This document shows, in pieces, positions 7,256-14,363 of a stretch of 17,199 bases of DNA (position 1 is its first letter; each line of letters starts with the position of its first letter). Under the pieces are notes generated by a model that saw only the letters and a list, made by a program, of their open reading frames with translations, was not told the DNA's origin and did no database searches. The stretch spans positions 1 through 17,199 of the forward strand of contig JAKONM010000059.1 in the NCBI GenBank assembly GCA_022701925.1, read 5' to 3'. The DNA comes from Microbacteriaceae bacterium. Lineage in GTDB: Bacteria > Actinomycetota > Actinomycetes > Actinomycetales > Microbacteriaceae. The position numbers and the translations under genes were made by a program.

Positions 7256-8197
7256 TCAGTCCTCGGGGAAGCGGACGTCCGCCAGCTGCTGCGAGACCGT
7301 CCAGGCGCGCCGGGCGTCGGCCTCGCTGCGCAGGTTCCCGTAGAGCGGCTGCTCCGCAGGGGCGCCGCCGAGGTGACCGGGGCCGCCGGGTCCGAAGAAG
7401 CGGCCGCCGGCATCCGGGGCGACGGCCGCCAGCAGGGCGGGCAGCGCCGCCGTCTCGGGCGTGCCGACCAGCAGGCGCCGGCGCGACAGGAAGCGGATCA
7501 GCCGCACGCCCGTCGTGTCGCGGGGGCGTCCCAGCTCCGGCCGTGCGGCCAGCAGGCTCGTCGGAGCGACGCCCGGATGGGCGAGCGCGCTCGAGACGCC
7601 CCAGCCCTGCGCCCGGCTGCGGCGGTCGAGCTCGAGCGCGAACAGGCCGAGCAGGATCTTCGACGAGCTGTATGTGCGCGCCCCGTCGTACGAGCGCTCC
7701 CGGTTCAGGTCGTCCCACTGCACCCGGTTCTGGTTCGCCGCGACGCTCAGCTGCGAGACGACGCGGGCCCGACCGGCGCGCAGCAGGGGCAGCAGGTGCG
7801 CGATCAGCGCGACGTGCCCCAGGTGGTTGACGCCCAGCTGCAGCTCGAACCCGTCGTCGGTCGCTCGACGCTCCGGCGGCGTCATCACCCCGGCGTTCGC
7901 CACCAGCAGGTGGATCGGCGCCCCCTCCCGCACGGACGCGTCGCCGAGCGCTGCGATCGAGCCCAGCGAGGCGAGGTCGACCCGCGGCGTCGACACGGAC
8001 GCACCGGGTGCTGTGGCGCGGATGCGCTCCACGGCTGCGGCGCCCTTCCGCGCGTCCCGCACGGGCAGCACCAGGTCGGCGCCGGCGCGGGCCAGGCGCA
8101 GGGCGATGCGCAGGCCGATCCCGTCGCTGGCGCCGGTGACGAGGGCGCGTCGTCCGGTCAGGTCGGGCAGGTCGAGCTCGGGATCGGGTCGTGGCAT
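7256..8197 (-). CDS. SDR-family oxidoreductase (retinol dehydrogenase/WWOX-like type)
   Basis: This is a 313-residue short-chain dehydrogenase. TGASDGIG (21-28) is the cofactor motif, NAG is at 101-103, and the catalytic residues are Asn124, probably Ser151, Tyr176 and Lys180 (YSSSK). An arginine right after the second strand (VRD, Arg47) suggests NADP(H). The extra WDDLN segment before the active-site Tyr and the C-terminal extension place it near the retinol dehydrogenase/protochlorophyllide-reductase-like group rather than short classical SDRs. The start is ATG 8197 behind GGAGGAG; the open frame upstream is an artefact running antisense to the regulator. It is divergent from that regulator, which probably controls it. 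The physiological substrate is unknown. Confidence 0.88.
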   Translation of the reverse strand: MPRPDPELDLPDLTGRRALVTGASDGIGLRIALRLARAGADLVLPVRDARKGAAAVERIRATAPGASVSTPRVDLASLGSIAALGDASVREGAPIHLLVANAGVMTPPERRATDDGFELQLGVNHLGHVALIAHLLPLLRAGRARVVSQLSVAANQNRVQWDDLNRERSYDGARTYSSSKILLGLFALELDRRSRAQGWGVSSALAHPGVAPTSLLAARPELGRPRDTTGVRLIRFLSRRRLLVGTPETAALPALLAAVAPDAGGRFFGPGGPGHLGGAPAEQPLYGNLRSEADARRAWTVSQQLADVRFPED

Positions 8198-8210
8198 GCG
8201 GGGCTCCTCC

Positions 8211-8226
8211 GGTCGGTGCTCCGACC
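8211..8226. promoter_or_regulatory. Possible operator in the SDR/regulator divergent region
   Basis: GGTCGGTGCTCCGACC is a 16-base palindrome broken only at one T/T pair. It lies immediately upstream of the SDR ribosome binding site and in the 146-base region shared with the divergent regulator. It is a candidate site for that regulator; a leader hairpin is the alternative. Confidence 0.45.
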
Positions 8227-8343
8227 CTCGCGCGGACCGCGCCGCAGAACCAGGCTCCGCCGAACCGTGGATGCGGGAGTCCTGGGGTGACCTGCCGTGC
8301 CGTGGCTGCGCACGGCCGCAGCGGATAGGAATCGGGGGTGACC

Positions 8344-9180
8344 ATGGACCTGCACGCGTTCGGCGCCTTCCTCCTGCAGCGCAGGAGCGCGCTGCAGCCG
8401 GAGGACGTCGGCCTGCCGAGAGGGGCCCGCCGGCGGACGGAGGGCCTGCGCCGCGAGGAGGTGGGCCTGCTCGCGCACCTGTCGGCGGACTACTACGCGC
8501 GGCTCGAGCGCGGCACCGGCCCACAGCCCTCCGAGCAGATGATCGCGGCGATCGCGCAGGGGCTGCACCTGTCGGTCGACGAGCGCGACCACCTGTTCCG
8601 GCTGGCCGGGCACCGGCCGCCGGTCCGCGGTGGTGCGGTCGACCACGTGAGCCCCGGCATGCTGCGGATCCTCGACCGGCTGCACGACACCCCGGCGGAG
8701 GTGGTGACCGAGCTGGGCGAGACGCTGTTCCAGACGCCGCTCGGCCGGGCGCTCACCGGCGACACGACGCGCTTCAGCGGGCCGCAGCGCTCGTTGGGCT
8801 ACCGGTGGTTCGCCGACCCGTCGACGCGCGACCGGTACGCCCCGGAGGACCACCCCTTCCTCTCCCGACTGTGGGCCTCAGGGCTCCGGCACGTGATCGG
8901 CCTGCGAGGGCCCGCCTCGCGGGCCGCCGGGCTGGCCGAGGCGCTGCTGCGGTGCAGCCCGGAGTTCCGCGAGGTCTGGGCGGCGAACGAGGTCGGGCTG
9001 CGGCCCCGTGAGCACAAGCGCCTGGTGCACCCGGAGCTCGGGCGGCTCGAGCTGGCGTGCCAGACGCTGGTGGACCCGGACACCGCCCACCACCTGCTTG
9101 TCTACACCGCGGCGCCCGGCTCCGCGTCGGCGGAACGGCTGCGCCTGCTCGAGGTCGTGGGGACCGGCCCGACGGCGTGA
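8344..9180 (+). CDS. XRE-family HTH regulator with MmyB-like ligand-binding domain
   Basis: This is a 278-residue transcription regulator. The N-terminal helix-turn-helix (about 8-75) has the family pattern PRG.RRRTEGLRREEVGLLA followed by SADYYARLERG. Residues about 100-275 form the MmyB-like (PAS-like) domain thought to bind a small hydrophobic ligand. Members are commonly divergent from SDR genes and repress them, which fits the palindrome between the two genes here. I prefer ATG 8344, giving the usual MDLxxFGAFLxxRR start; GTG 8338 is an alternative two codons upstream. The gene sits with its SDR between nusG and rplK, which is unusual. Confidence 0.9.
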   Translation: MDLHAFGAFLLQRRSALQPEDVGLPRGARRRTEGLRREEVGLLAHLSADYYARLERGTGPQPSEQMIAAIAQGLHLSVDERDHLFRLAGHRPPVRGGAVDHVSPGMLRILDRLHDTPAEVVTELGETLFQTPLGRALTGDTTRFSGPQRSLGYRWFADPSTRDRYAPEDHPFLSRLWASGLRHVIGLRGPASRAAGLAEALLRCSPEFREVWAANEVGLRPREHKRLVHPELGRLELACQTLVDPDTAHHLLVYTAAPGSASAERLRLLEVVGTGPTA

Positions 9181-9219
9181 GCCCGGACGGCGGATCGCAC
9201 CCGTCCGCTCGGGGTGCCG

Positions 9220-9225
9220 TAGGAT
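9220..9225 (+). promoter_or_regulatory. Likely -10 box of rplK-rplA
   Basis: TAGGAT fits the actinobacterial -10 consensus. It would place the transcription start at about 9231, exactly where the first leader hairpin begins. The -35 region lacks a clear TTGACA. A separate promoter is needed because the SDR/regulator pair and a terminator cut rplK off from nusG. Confidence 0.5.
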
Positions 9226-9230
9226 CGTCC

Positions 9231-9309
9231 GTCGGTCCTCGAGGCCGACACGACCACGCCGTGCACCAGGCACGGAGGTGGGAGCAGACCCGGCACCCGT
9301 TCCGGGTCT
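9231..9309 (+). promoter_or_regulatory. Three-hairpin 5' leader of rplK-rplA
   Basis: Three consecutive stems fill the leader. GTCGG(T)CCTC/GAGGCCGAC spans 9231-9249 with a bulged T. CCGTGC-accag-GCACGG spans 9259-9275. AGACCCGG/CCGGGTCT with an 8-base loop spans 9286-9309, ending 19 bases before the rplK start. Ribosomal protein L1 is known to repress L11-L1 mRNA by binding its leader in other bacteria, so autoregulation is a reasonable inference; I did not identify a named RNA family. Confidence 0.5.
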
Positions 9310-9328
9310 TCGACAGAGAGAAGAGAAC

Positions 9329-9760
9329 ATGGCTCGCCAGAAGAAGGTGACCGGCCTGATCAAGCTCCAGATCAAGGCGGGCGCCGCCAACCCGGCTCCG
9401 CCGATCGGCCCCGCGCTCGGTCAGCACGGCGTCAACATCATGGAGTTCTGCAAGGCGTACAACGCCTCCACGGAGTCGCAGCGCGGCAACGTGATCCCGG
9501 TCGAGATCACCGTCTACGAGGACCGCACCTTCACCTTCGTGCTGAAGACGCCGCCCGCCGCGGAGCTGATCAAGAAGGCCGCCGGCGTCGCCAAGGGGTC
9601 CTCGACCCCGCAGTCGGACAAGGTCGGCCGCCTGACGCGCGACCAGGTCCGCGAGATCGCGCAGACGAAGCAGCCCGACCTGAACGCCAACGACCTGGAG
9701 GCGGCCGCGAAGATCATCGCCGGCACCGCCCGGTCCATGGGCATCACGGTCGAGCAGTAG
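9329..9760 (+). CDS. rplK: 50S ribosomal protein L11
   Basis: L11 forms the base of the GTPase-associated centre stalk with 23S rRNA, where elongation factors and thiostrepton act. At 143 residues it is full length. It shows the N-terminal LQIKAGAANPAPPIGPALGQHGVN signature, including the PPIGPALG proline helix, and a C-terminal RNA-binding domain with VGRLTRDQVREIAQ and IIAGTARSMGI. ATG 9329 follows an AG-rich ribosome binding region. rplA starts 11 bases after its stop, so the two form an operon. Confidence 0.98.
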   Translation: MARQKKVTGLIKLQIKAGAANPAPPIGPALGQHGVNIMEFCKAYNASTESQRGNVIPVEITVYEDRTFTFVLKTPPAAELIKKAAGVAKGSSTPQSDKVGRLTRDQVREIAQTKQPDLNANDLEAAAKIIAGTARSMGITVEQ

Positions 9761-9771
9761 GAGGCGGAGCA

Positions 9772-10464
9772 ATGGCACAGAAGAGCAAGGCGTACCGCGA
9801 GGCCGCCGCGAAGATCGAAGAGGGTCGGTTCTACTCGGCCGACGAGGCCCTGGGCCTGGCAAAGGTCACCGGGTCGAAGAAGTTCGACTCCACCGTCGAG
9901 GTCGCGTTCAAGCTGGGCGTCGACGTGCGGAAGGCGGACCAGATCGTCCGCGGCACCGTCTCCCTGCCGCACGGCACGGGCAAGACGGCCCGCGTGATCG
10001 TGTTCGCGGTGGGCCCGGCGGCCGAGGCCGCGATCGCGGCCGGTGCCGACGAGGTGGGCGGCGACGAGCTGATCGCCCGCGTCGCCGACGGCTGGACCGA
10101 CTTCGACGCCGCGGTCGCGACGCCGGACATGATGGGCAAGGTCGGTCGCCTCGGCCGCGTGCTCGGCCCGCGCGGCCTCATGCCGAACCCGCGCACGGGC
10201 ACCGTGACCCCGAACGCCGCGCAGGCGGTGTCCGAGATCAAGGGCGGGCGCATCGAGTTCCGCACCGACAAGCACAGCAACGTGCACGTGGTCGTCGGCA
10301 AGGCCGGCTTCACCTCGGAGGCGCTGGCCGAGAACTTCAAGGCCGCGGTCGACGAGATCGTGCGCCTGAAGCCCTCCGCCTCGAAGGGCCGATACATCCA
10401 GAAGGCGTCGGTCTCGACCACCTTCGGCCCCGGCATCCCGCTGGACGTCGCCGAGCTGGTCTGA
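9772..10464 (+). CDS. rplA: 50S ribosomal protein L1
   Basis: L1 forms the mobile L1 stalk near the E site and assists release of deacylated tRNA. It also represses its own operon by binding mRNA in many bacteria. The protein is full length at 230 residues, with the conserved GRLGRVLGPRGLMPNPRTGTVT segment and the IEFRTDKHSNVHVVVGKAGF and F..AVDEI patches. ATG 9772 follows GGAGGCGGAG, which begins at the end of the rplK stop codon. A strong hairpin follows the gene, so the operon is only rplK-rplA here. Confidence 0.98.
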   Translation: MAQKSKAYREAAAKIEEGRFYSADEALGLAKVTGSKKFDSTVEVAFKLGVDVRKADQIVRGTVSLPHGTGKTARVIVFAVGPAAEAAIAAGADEVGGDELIARVADGWTDFDAAVATPDMMGKVGRLGRVLGPRGLMPNPRTGTVTPNAAQAVSEIKGGRIEFRTDKHSNVHVVVGKAGFTSEALAENFKAAVDEIVRLKPSASKGRYIQKASVSTTFGPGIPLDVAELV

Positions 10465-10478
10465 TCGCATCGATCGGT

Positions 10479-10515
10479 GGAAGCGGCGGGTCCCTCGAGG
10501 GGGCCCGCCGCTTCC
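10479..10515 (+). terminator. Strong terminator of the rplK-rplA operon
   Basis: GGAAGCGGCGGG (10479-10490) pairs perfectly with CCCGCCGCTTCC (10504-10515). The 13-base loop contains CCCTCGAGGG, which can extend the fold. It starts 15 bases after the rplA stop. There is no T-run. Confidence 0.85.
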
Positions 10516-10760
10516 GCACTCATGCCAGCTCGCTGACCGCGGCGCCTCCGGCCCCGTACCAGTCGGAGCGCCGGACGCGGTGACCATGCCCGCGCAAGTG
10601 CGTGCACCCGGGGCGAGCACCCCCGGATCTGCGCGGGACGCGCCCGAACGGGGGGTCGTGTCGTGCACGCAGCACGCGATCCCCGGTGCCTACCGTGTGG
10701 TCCGCGCGGGACCGCTCGGTGCTGCGCCTCCGCTGGCCCGAGGACGCGAGGACGCATTCG

Positions 10761-11441
10761 ATGTTCGGTTCACGATCCACCCGCGTCCGCCGGGCCCGGC
10801 TGGTGCCGATCGCCCTGACGACGGCGGCCCTGAGCTCCGCCGTGCTCGGCGCCTCGGTCACCGGGACGCTCTCGGCGTTCAACGCCAGCATCACGAACTC
10901 GAGCAACACCGCGACGGCCGGCTCGCTCGTGATGAAGGAGACGGGTCCCGACGGCTCGACCCAGTGCCTCAGCTCGTCCGGGACGGACAACACGTACACG
11001 GACTGCCGCACGATCAACAAGTACGGCGGCACGGCCACGCCGTTCATCCCCGACGCGACGCACGACACCCCCGTGTCCATCTCGAACACGGGCGTCTCGA
11101 CCGTGACGGGCTTCACGCTCACGCCGGGCACCTGCACGGCGACCACCGGCGCGACGGCGACGTCCGGCGACCTCTGCGCGAGCCTCGAGCTGAACCTCAG
11201 CTGCGTCTCCGTGGCGAACGGCGGCGCGACGGGCACGCCGGTCCTGCTGACGAACCGGGTCAAGCTGAAGGACCTCACCCGCATCGACATCGCGACGGCC
11301 GCCCCGGACTGCGTGCCGGCCGCGAACTCGGGCGACTCGGTGAAGTTCGTCTTCTCCGTGCACATGCCGGCCGGCCAGGACAACTCGGTGCAGGGGCAGA
11401 CCGTGAGCCAGAACCTCACGTGGGCGTTCACCGGCGCGTGA
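10761..11441 (+). CDS. Secreted TasA/CalY-like protein with SipW-type signal peptide
   Basis: This is a 226-residue predicted exported protein. Arg-rich residues 4-13 precede a hydrophobic helix (about 15-35), then GTLSAFNASITNSSNTATAGSL. That pattern, an aromatic AF shortly after the helix with a T/N-rich stretch, is the SipW-dependent signal seen in TasA and camelysin. Cleavage would fall near residue 38. The mature part is rich in Thr, Ser and Val, with six cysteines (69, 82, 125, 139, 148, 184) that could form three disulfides. In Bacillus, TasA forms biofilm fibres; a fibre role here is inference. The next gene is a matching signal peptidase. ATG 10761 is preferred over an upstream ATG (10602) because the signal peptide begins there. 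GAGGA lies upstream. Confidence 0.8.
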   Translation: MFGSRSTRVRRARLVPIALTTAALSSAVLGASVTGTLSAFNASITNSSNTATAGSLVMKETGPDGSTQCLSSSGTDNTYTDCRTINKYGGTATPFIPDATHDTPVSISNTGVSTVTGFTLTPGTCTATTGATATSGDLCASLELNLSCVSVANGGATGTPVLLTNRVKLKDLTRIDIATAAPDCVPAANSGDSVKFVFSVHMPAGQDNSVQGQTVSQNLTWAFTGA

Positions 11442-11466
11442 TCCGTGCACTGCCCCTCGGACGGGG

Positions 11467-11488
11467 GATCATCGCGCCTCGGGTGATC
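11467..11488 (+). other. Small hairpin between the TasA-like and peptidase genes
   Basis: GATCATC (11467-11473) can pair with GGTGATC (11482-11488), with one G-U pair and an 8-base loop. It ends 9 bases before the AGGAGG of the peptidase. It could lower peptidase expression relative to the abundant substrate, but it may be fortuitous. Confidence 0.3.
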
Positions 11489-11510
11489 TGATGCTCGAGG
11501 AGGTGCGCCC

Positions 11511-12410
11511 GTGCTGGAGACCGCACCGCTTCCCACCGTCGAGCACGCCGCTGCCGCGCCGGTCTCCCCGCCGGCGGTCGGGCTGCTCCCGCGCCGACGG
11601 CGCGGTCCCGCGCTGCGGGCGGTCCTCGGTGCGGCGTCGCTGGTCGCCGTCCTCGTCGCCCTGGCTGCCGCCTGGGTCGCCGGCCTCCGCGTCTTCGTGG
11701 TCGAGTCGCCGTCGATGGGGACGGCCGCTCCCGTCGGCAGCCTCGTCGTCGGGCAGGCCGGGCGGGCCGCCTCCGTCGGCGACCTGATCACCTTCCGACC
11801 GCCGGAAGCGGGATCGACGCCGTACACGCACCGCGTCGTCGCGGCGACCGGTGCCGGCCTCACGACGCGGGGGGACGTCAACGGCGCCGCGGATCCGTGG
11901 GTGGTCCGGCCGTCGATGGTGATCGCGCGCGCGACGGCGGTGATCCCGGCCGTCGGCTGGCTGATCAAGAGCGCTCCGCTGCTGCTCGGGGCGCTGGTGA
12001 TCGCCCAGGTCGTCGGCCTGTTCGTCCGAGCGCCGGCGACCAGGTGGTCGATCCGGACGGCCGCGCTGGCCCTCGCCGTGGCCGCGATCGCCTGGACGAT
12101 GAAGCCGTTCTCGGGCTTCGTCCTGCTGAACTCCGCCGCCTCGCCGGAGGGCATGCGCACCAGGGTGGTGTCGACGGCCCTGCTGCCCATCCGGGTCAGC
12201 GCGGTGCACGGCGGCCACGTCGACCTCACGAGCGGGCAGGTCGGGCTGCTGCTGATGCCGCGCGGCGCCGGCGGGCACGTCACCATGGCCGCGCAGCTGG
12301 ACCTGGATCCGCTCGGCTGGGGCGTCGTGGCGCTGGTGTGCCTGGCGCCGGTCTTCGCGGTGCTCGCGGCCGGAGTGCCCGTGGAGGAGCGGGACGATGC
12401 GCACCCCTGA
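11511..12410 (+). CDS. Signal peptidase I, ER type (SipW-like), with extra C-terminal membrane domain
   Basis: This membrane serine protease cleaves signal peptides on the outer face of the membrane. A helix at about 37-63 leads to ESPSM with catalytic Ser68. YTHRVV supplies His107 where bacterial P-type enzymes have Lys, marking the ER/SipW class. RGDVNGAADP (120-129) is the conserved structural box. At 299 residues it is much longer than Bacillus SipW (about 190). After about residue 144 come two further hydrophobic segments (144-172 and 183-197), an external stretch of about 65 residues, and a final helix (271-289). The GTG start follows AGGAGGTG at ideal spacing. It lies between two genes with SipW-type signals, which are its likely substrates, and overlaps the next gene by 14 bases. 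Confidence 0.88.
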   Translation: MLETAPLPTVEHAAAAPVSPPAVGLLPRRRRGPALRAVLGAASLVAVLVALAAAWVAGLRVFVVESPSMGTAAPVGSLVVGQAGRAASVGDLITFRPPEAGSTPYTHRVVAATGAGLTTRGDVNGAADPWVVRPSMVIARATAVIPAVGWLIKSAPLLLGALVIAQVVGLFVRAPATRWSIRTAALALAVAAIAWTMKPFSGFVLLNSAASPEGMRTRVVSTALLPIRVSAVHGGHVDLTSGQVGLLLMPRGAGGHVTMAAQLDLDPLGWGVVALVCLAPVFAVLAAGVPVEERDDAHP

Positions 12411-13494
12411 CCCCGGTCGGCTGCGGGCGCTGCTGGTCTCGTCCGCAGCGCTGGTCGCGGTGCTGATCACCGCAGTGCTGGTGCCCGCGACCTCGAGCGC
12501 CTTCACGGCATCGGTGACGAACACCACCGACACCGCGGCGGCGAAGTCCCGCTTCCTCTGCGGCGACACCTTCGCGGGCGAGCGCCGCCGGTCGTCCGCC
12601 TACTTCGAGTTCGGCCTGACGGAGGCCGCCGACGCCACGACGGCGGTCGACTCGAGCGACGCGGGCGACGTCGGCGCCTACCTGGGCTCGAACGCGAAGG
12701 ACGCCGCCCCGCCCATCGCCTGCTCCGGCGACGGCGGCGGCGCCTACCTCCTGGACGGCTCGACCAGCAGGATCTCGACGGGCCGCCGCTACCCGCCGAT
12801 CCTCGGCACCTTCTCCGAGGAGGTCTGGTTCAAGACCACGTCGGGAGGCAAGCTGCTGGGCTTCGAGGCGGCGCAGGACGGCCAGTCGAGCAACTACGAC
12901 AAGCACCTCTACATCGGCGGGTCCGGCCACCTGGTCTTCGGGATCTTCAACGGGCAGACCCAGACCCTGAGCACGCCCGGACGGGTCGACGACGGCCTCT
13001 GGCACTACGCCGTCGCGACCACCTCGGCCTCCGGCTCGGTCCTCTACCTCGACGGGGTGCGGGTGGCGGCCGACAGCGGCATCACCACCGCCGAGGACTA
13101 CGCCGGCTACTGGCGCCTCGGCTCCGGGGCGCTCGGAGGATGGCCGGACCAGCCCGCGAGCATCTGGTTCGCCGGATCGCTGCGGTTCGCCGCGGCCTAC
13201 CCGGTCGTGCTGACGGCGGACGAGGTCGCCTCGGCGTGGTCGATCGGCAGGCCGGGAGGCGCCGTCCCCACGCCCACGCCCACGCCCATGCCGACACCGA
13301 CACCGACGCCGAGCCCCGCTCCGACGACGGACCCGAGCCCGGCCGCGACTCCGGCGCCCACGACCTCCGCGACCCCGACGGCGACGAACGCGCCCGGTCC
13401 GACCCCGGACAACACCGCGTCCACCGAGACGGCGCCGCCCGACCTGCCGCCCGACATCAGCACCACTCCGGACGGTCCCGCGCCGAGCGGGTGA
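12397..13494 (+). CDS. Secreted LamG (concanavalin A-like) domain protein with SipW-type signal and Pro/Thr-rich tail
   Basis: This is a 365-residue surface protein. The N-terminal helix (about 10-30) is followed by ATSSAFTASVTNTTDTAAAK, the same SipW-type pattern as in the TasA-like neighbour. A jelly-roll LamG-type domain covers about 115-285, recognisable by FSEEVWFKT, the core DGLWHYAVAT and LYLDG; such domains bind carbohydrates or proteins. Cys55 and Cys109 may pair. Residues 289-365 are (Pro-Thr)n-like and then Pro/Ala/Thr-rich, suited to crossing the cell wall. There is no LPXTG motif or C-terminal membrane anchor, so attachment would be non-covalent or via the fibre. ATG 12397 follows GGAGGAG and lies inside the end of the peptidase gene, indicating coupling. 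Confidence 0.82.
   Translation: MRTPDPGRLRALLVSSAALVAVLITAVLVPATSSAFTASVTNTTDTAAAKSRFLCGDTFAGERRRSSAYFEFGLTEAADATTAVDSSDAGDVGAYLGSNAKDAAPPIACSGDGGGAYLLDGSTSRISTGRRYPPILGTFSEEVWFKTTSGGKLLGFEAAQDGQSSNYDKHLYIGGSGHLVFGIFNGQTQTLSTPGRVDDGLWHYAVATTSASGSVLYLDGVRVAADSGITTAEDYAGYWRLGSGALGGWPDQPASIWFAGSLRFAAAYPVVLTADEVASAWSIGRPGGAVPTPTPTPMPTPTPTPSPAPTTDPSPAATPAPTTSATPTATNAPGPTPDNTASTETAPPDLPPDISTTPDGPAPSG
13264..13320 (+). repeat. Low-complexity CCNACN codon repeat encoding a Pro-Thr tract
   Basis: Short repeats of cccacg and ccgaca-type hexamers encode the Pro-Thr tract at the start of the LamG protein's tail. Such tracts change length by slippage, so the linker may vary between strains. Confidence 0.7.
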
Positions 13495-13544
13495 GGTCCA
13501 TCGTCCGCTCCCAGGATCAGCATCAGCGCGTCTCATGCAGTTCA

Positions 13545-13550
13545 TAGAAT
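13545..13550 (+). promoter_or_regulatory. Likely -10 box of the response regulator/kinase operon
   Basis: TAGAAT is a strong -10 match 19 bases before the response regulator ATG. The start of transcription would be near 13557, leaving a leader of about 13 bases. The -35 is not clear. GAGGA at 13564-13568 is only one base from the ATG, too close for a normal Shine-Dalgarno, so initiation may be leaderless-like. Confidence 0.5.
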
Positions 13551-13569
13551 CGTCGGGTTCTCTGAGGAC

Positions 13570-14331
13570 ATGTCCCTCACTCGCCCCGCAGCCGCCGATG
13601 CGTCCCCCCAGAGCCGTCCCAAGCTGAAGCACCCGGACGGCAGCCCCATCCGCGTGCTCGTCGTCGACGACGAGCCGACGCTGACCGACCTGCTGCAGAT
13701 GGCGCTGCGGTACGAGGGGTGGGAGGTCAAGACCGCTTCCGACGGTCGTCACGCGCTGGCGCTGGCGCGCGAGTTCCGCCCGGACGCGATCGTGCTGGAC
13801 ATGATGCTGCCCGACATCGACGGCATGCAGGTGCTGTCCCGCGTGCGCCAGGACGGCCAGCAGACCGCCGTGCTGTTCCTGACGGCGAAGGACTCCCTGG
13901 AGGACCGGATCAACGGCCTGACGGCGGGCGGCGACGACTACGTCACCAAGCCCTTCAGCCTGGAGGAGCTGGTGGCGCGCCTGCGCGGCCTCATCCGCCG
14001 CTCGATGCTGACCGCCAGCGAGGAGGAGGACCCCCGCCTCGTCGTCGGCGACCTGGTGCTGGACGAGGACAGCCACGAGGTGTCGCGCGACGGCGACCAG
14101 ATCGACCTGACGGCGACGGAGTTCGAGCTGCTGCGCTACCTGATGCGCAATCCGCGCCGCGTGCTGTCGAAGACGCAGATCCTCGACCGCGTGTGGAACT
14201 ACGACTTCGGCGGCAAGTCCAGCGTCGTCGAGATCTACATCTCCTACCTGCGCCGCAAGATCGACGCCGGCCGCAAGCCGATGATCCACACGGTCCGCGG
14301 CGCCGGCTACATGCTGAAGTCCGCGGAGTAG
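13570..14331 (+). CDS. OmpR-family two-component response regulator
   Basis: This is a 253-residue transcription regulator. The receiver domain (about 27-140) has the acidic pair Asp33-Asp34, the phosphorylated Asp77 in VLDMMLPD, Thr105, Tyr124 and Lys127 in KPF. The winged-helix DNA-binding domain (about 155-250) shows LTATEFELLRYL and SSVVEIYISYLRRKI, ending with VRGAGYML. A 26-residue basic N-terminal arm precedes the receiver, common in actinobacterial members. The partner kinase begins 32 bases downstream. It follows the surface-protein module in the same direction, so control of that module is possible but untested. The start is supported by the -10 box rather than by a well-spaced ribosome binding site. 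Confidence 0.95.
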   Translation: MSLTRPAAADASPQSRPKLKHPDGSPIRVLVVDDEPTLTDLLQMALRYEGWEVKTASDGRHALALAREFRPDAIVLDMMLPDIDGMQVLSRVRQDGQQTAVLFLTAKDSLEDRINGLTAGGDDYVTKPFSLEELVARLRGLIRRSMLTASEEEDPRLVVGDLVLDEDSHEVSRDGDQIDLTATEFELLRYLMRNPRRVLSKTQILDRVWNYDFGGKSSVVEIYISYLRRKIDAGRKPMIHTVRGAGYMLKSAE

Positions 14332-14363
14332 TCCGCGCCCCTCCCGGTCCCGAGGTCTTCTCC

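Noticed and set aside
10516..10760. Possible riboswitch or small gene before the TasA-like gene
   Set aside because: I saw a small inverted repeat (CGTGC/GCACG at 10662-10676) and a weak TACCGT box, but no riboswitch core and no convincing coding frame in this 245-base stretch.
11453..11466. CCCC/GGGG hairpin considered as a terminator after the TasA-like gene
   Set aside because: The stem is only 4 bp with no T-run, too weak to support in DNA this rich in G and C.
10520..12286. A 588-codon open frame on the minus strand
   Set aside because: It is antisense to the TasA-like and peptidase genes and has Arg/Thr/Pro/Ala-rich sequence with no recognisable domain.
13264..13320. Repeat array considered as CRISPR or regulatory repeat
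   Set aside because: The repeat is hexamer-scale, in frame, and encodes a Pro-Thr linker. There are no spacers.
12280..14289. A 669-codon open frame on the minus strand
   Set aside because: It lies antisense to the peptidase, LamG and response regulator genes, which all have clear domains. Its translation is repetitive Arg/Gly/Val/Asp without motifs. Long antisense frames are expected at this G+C content.
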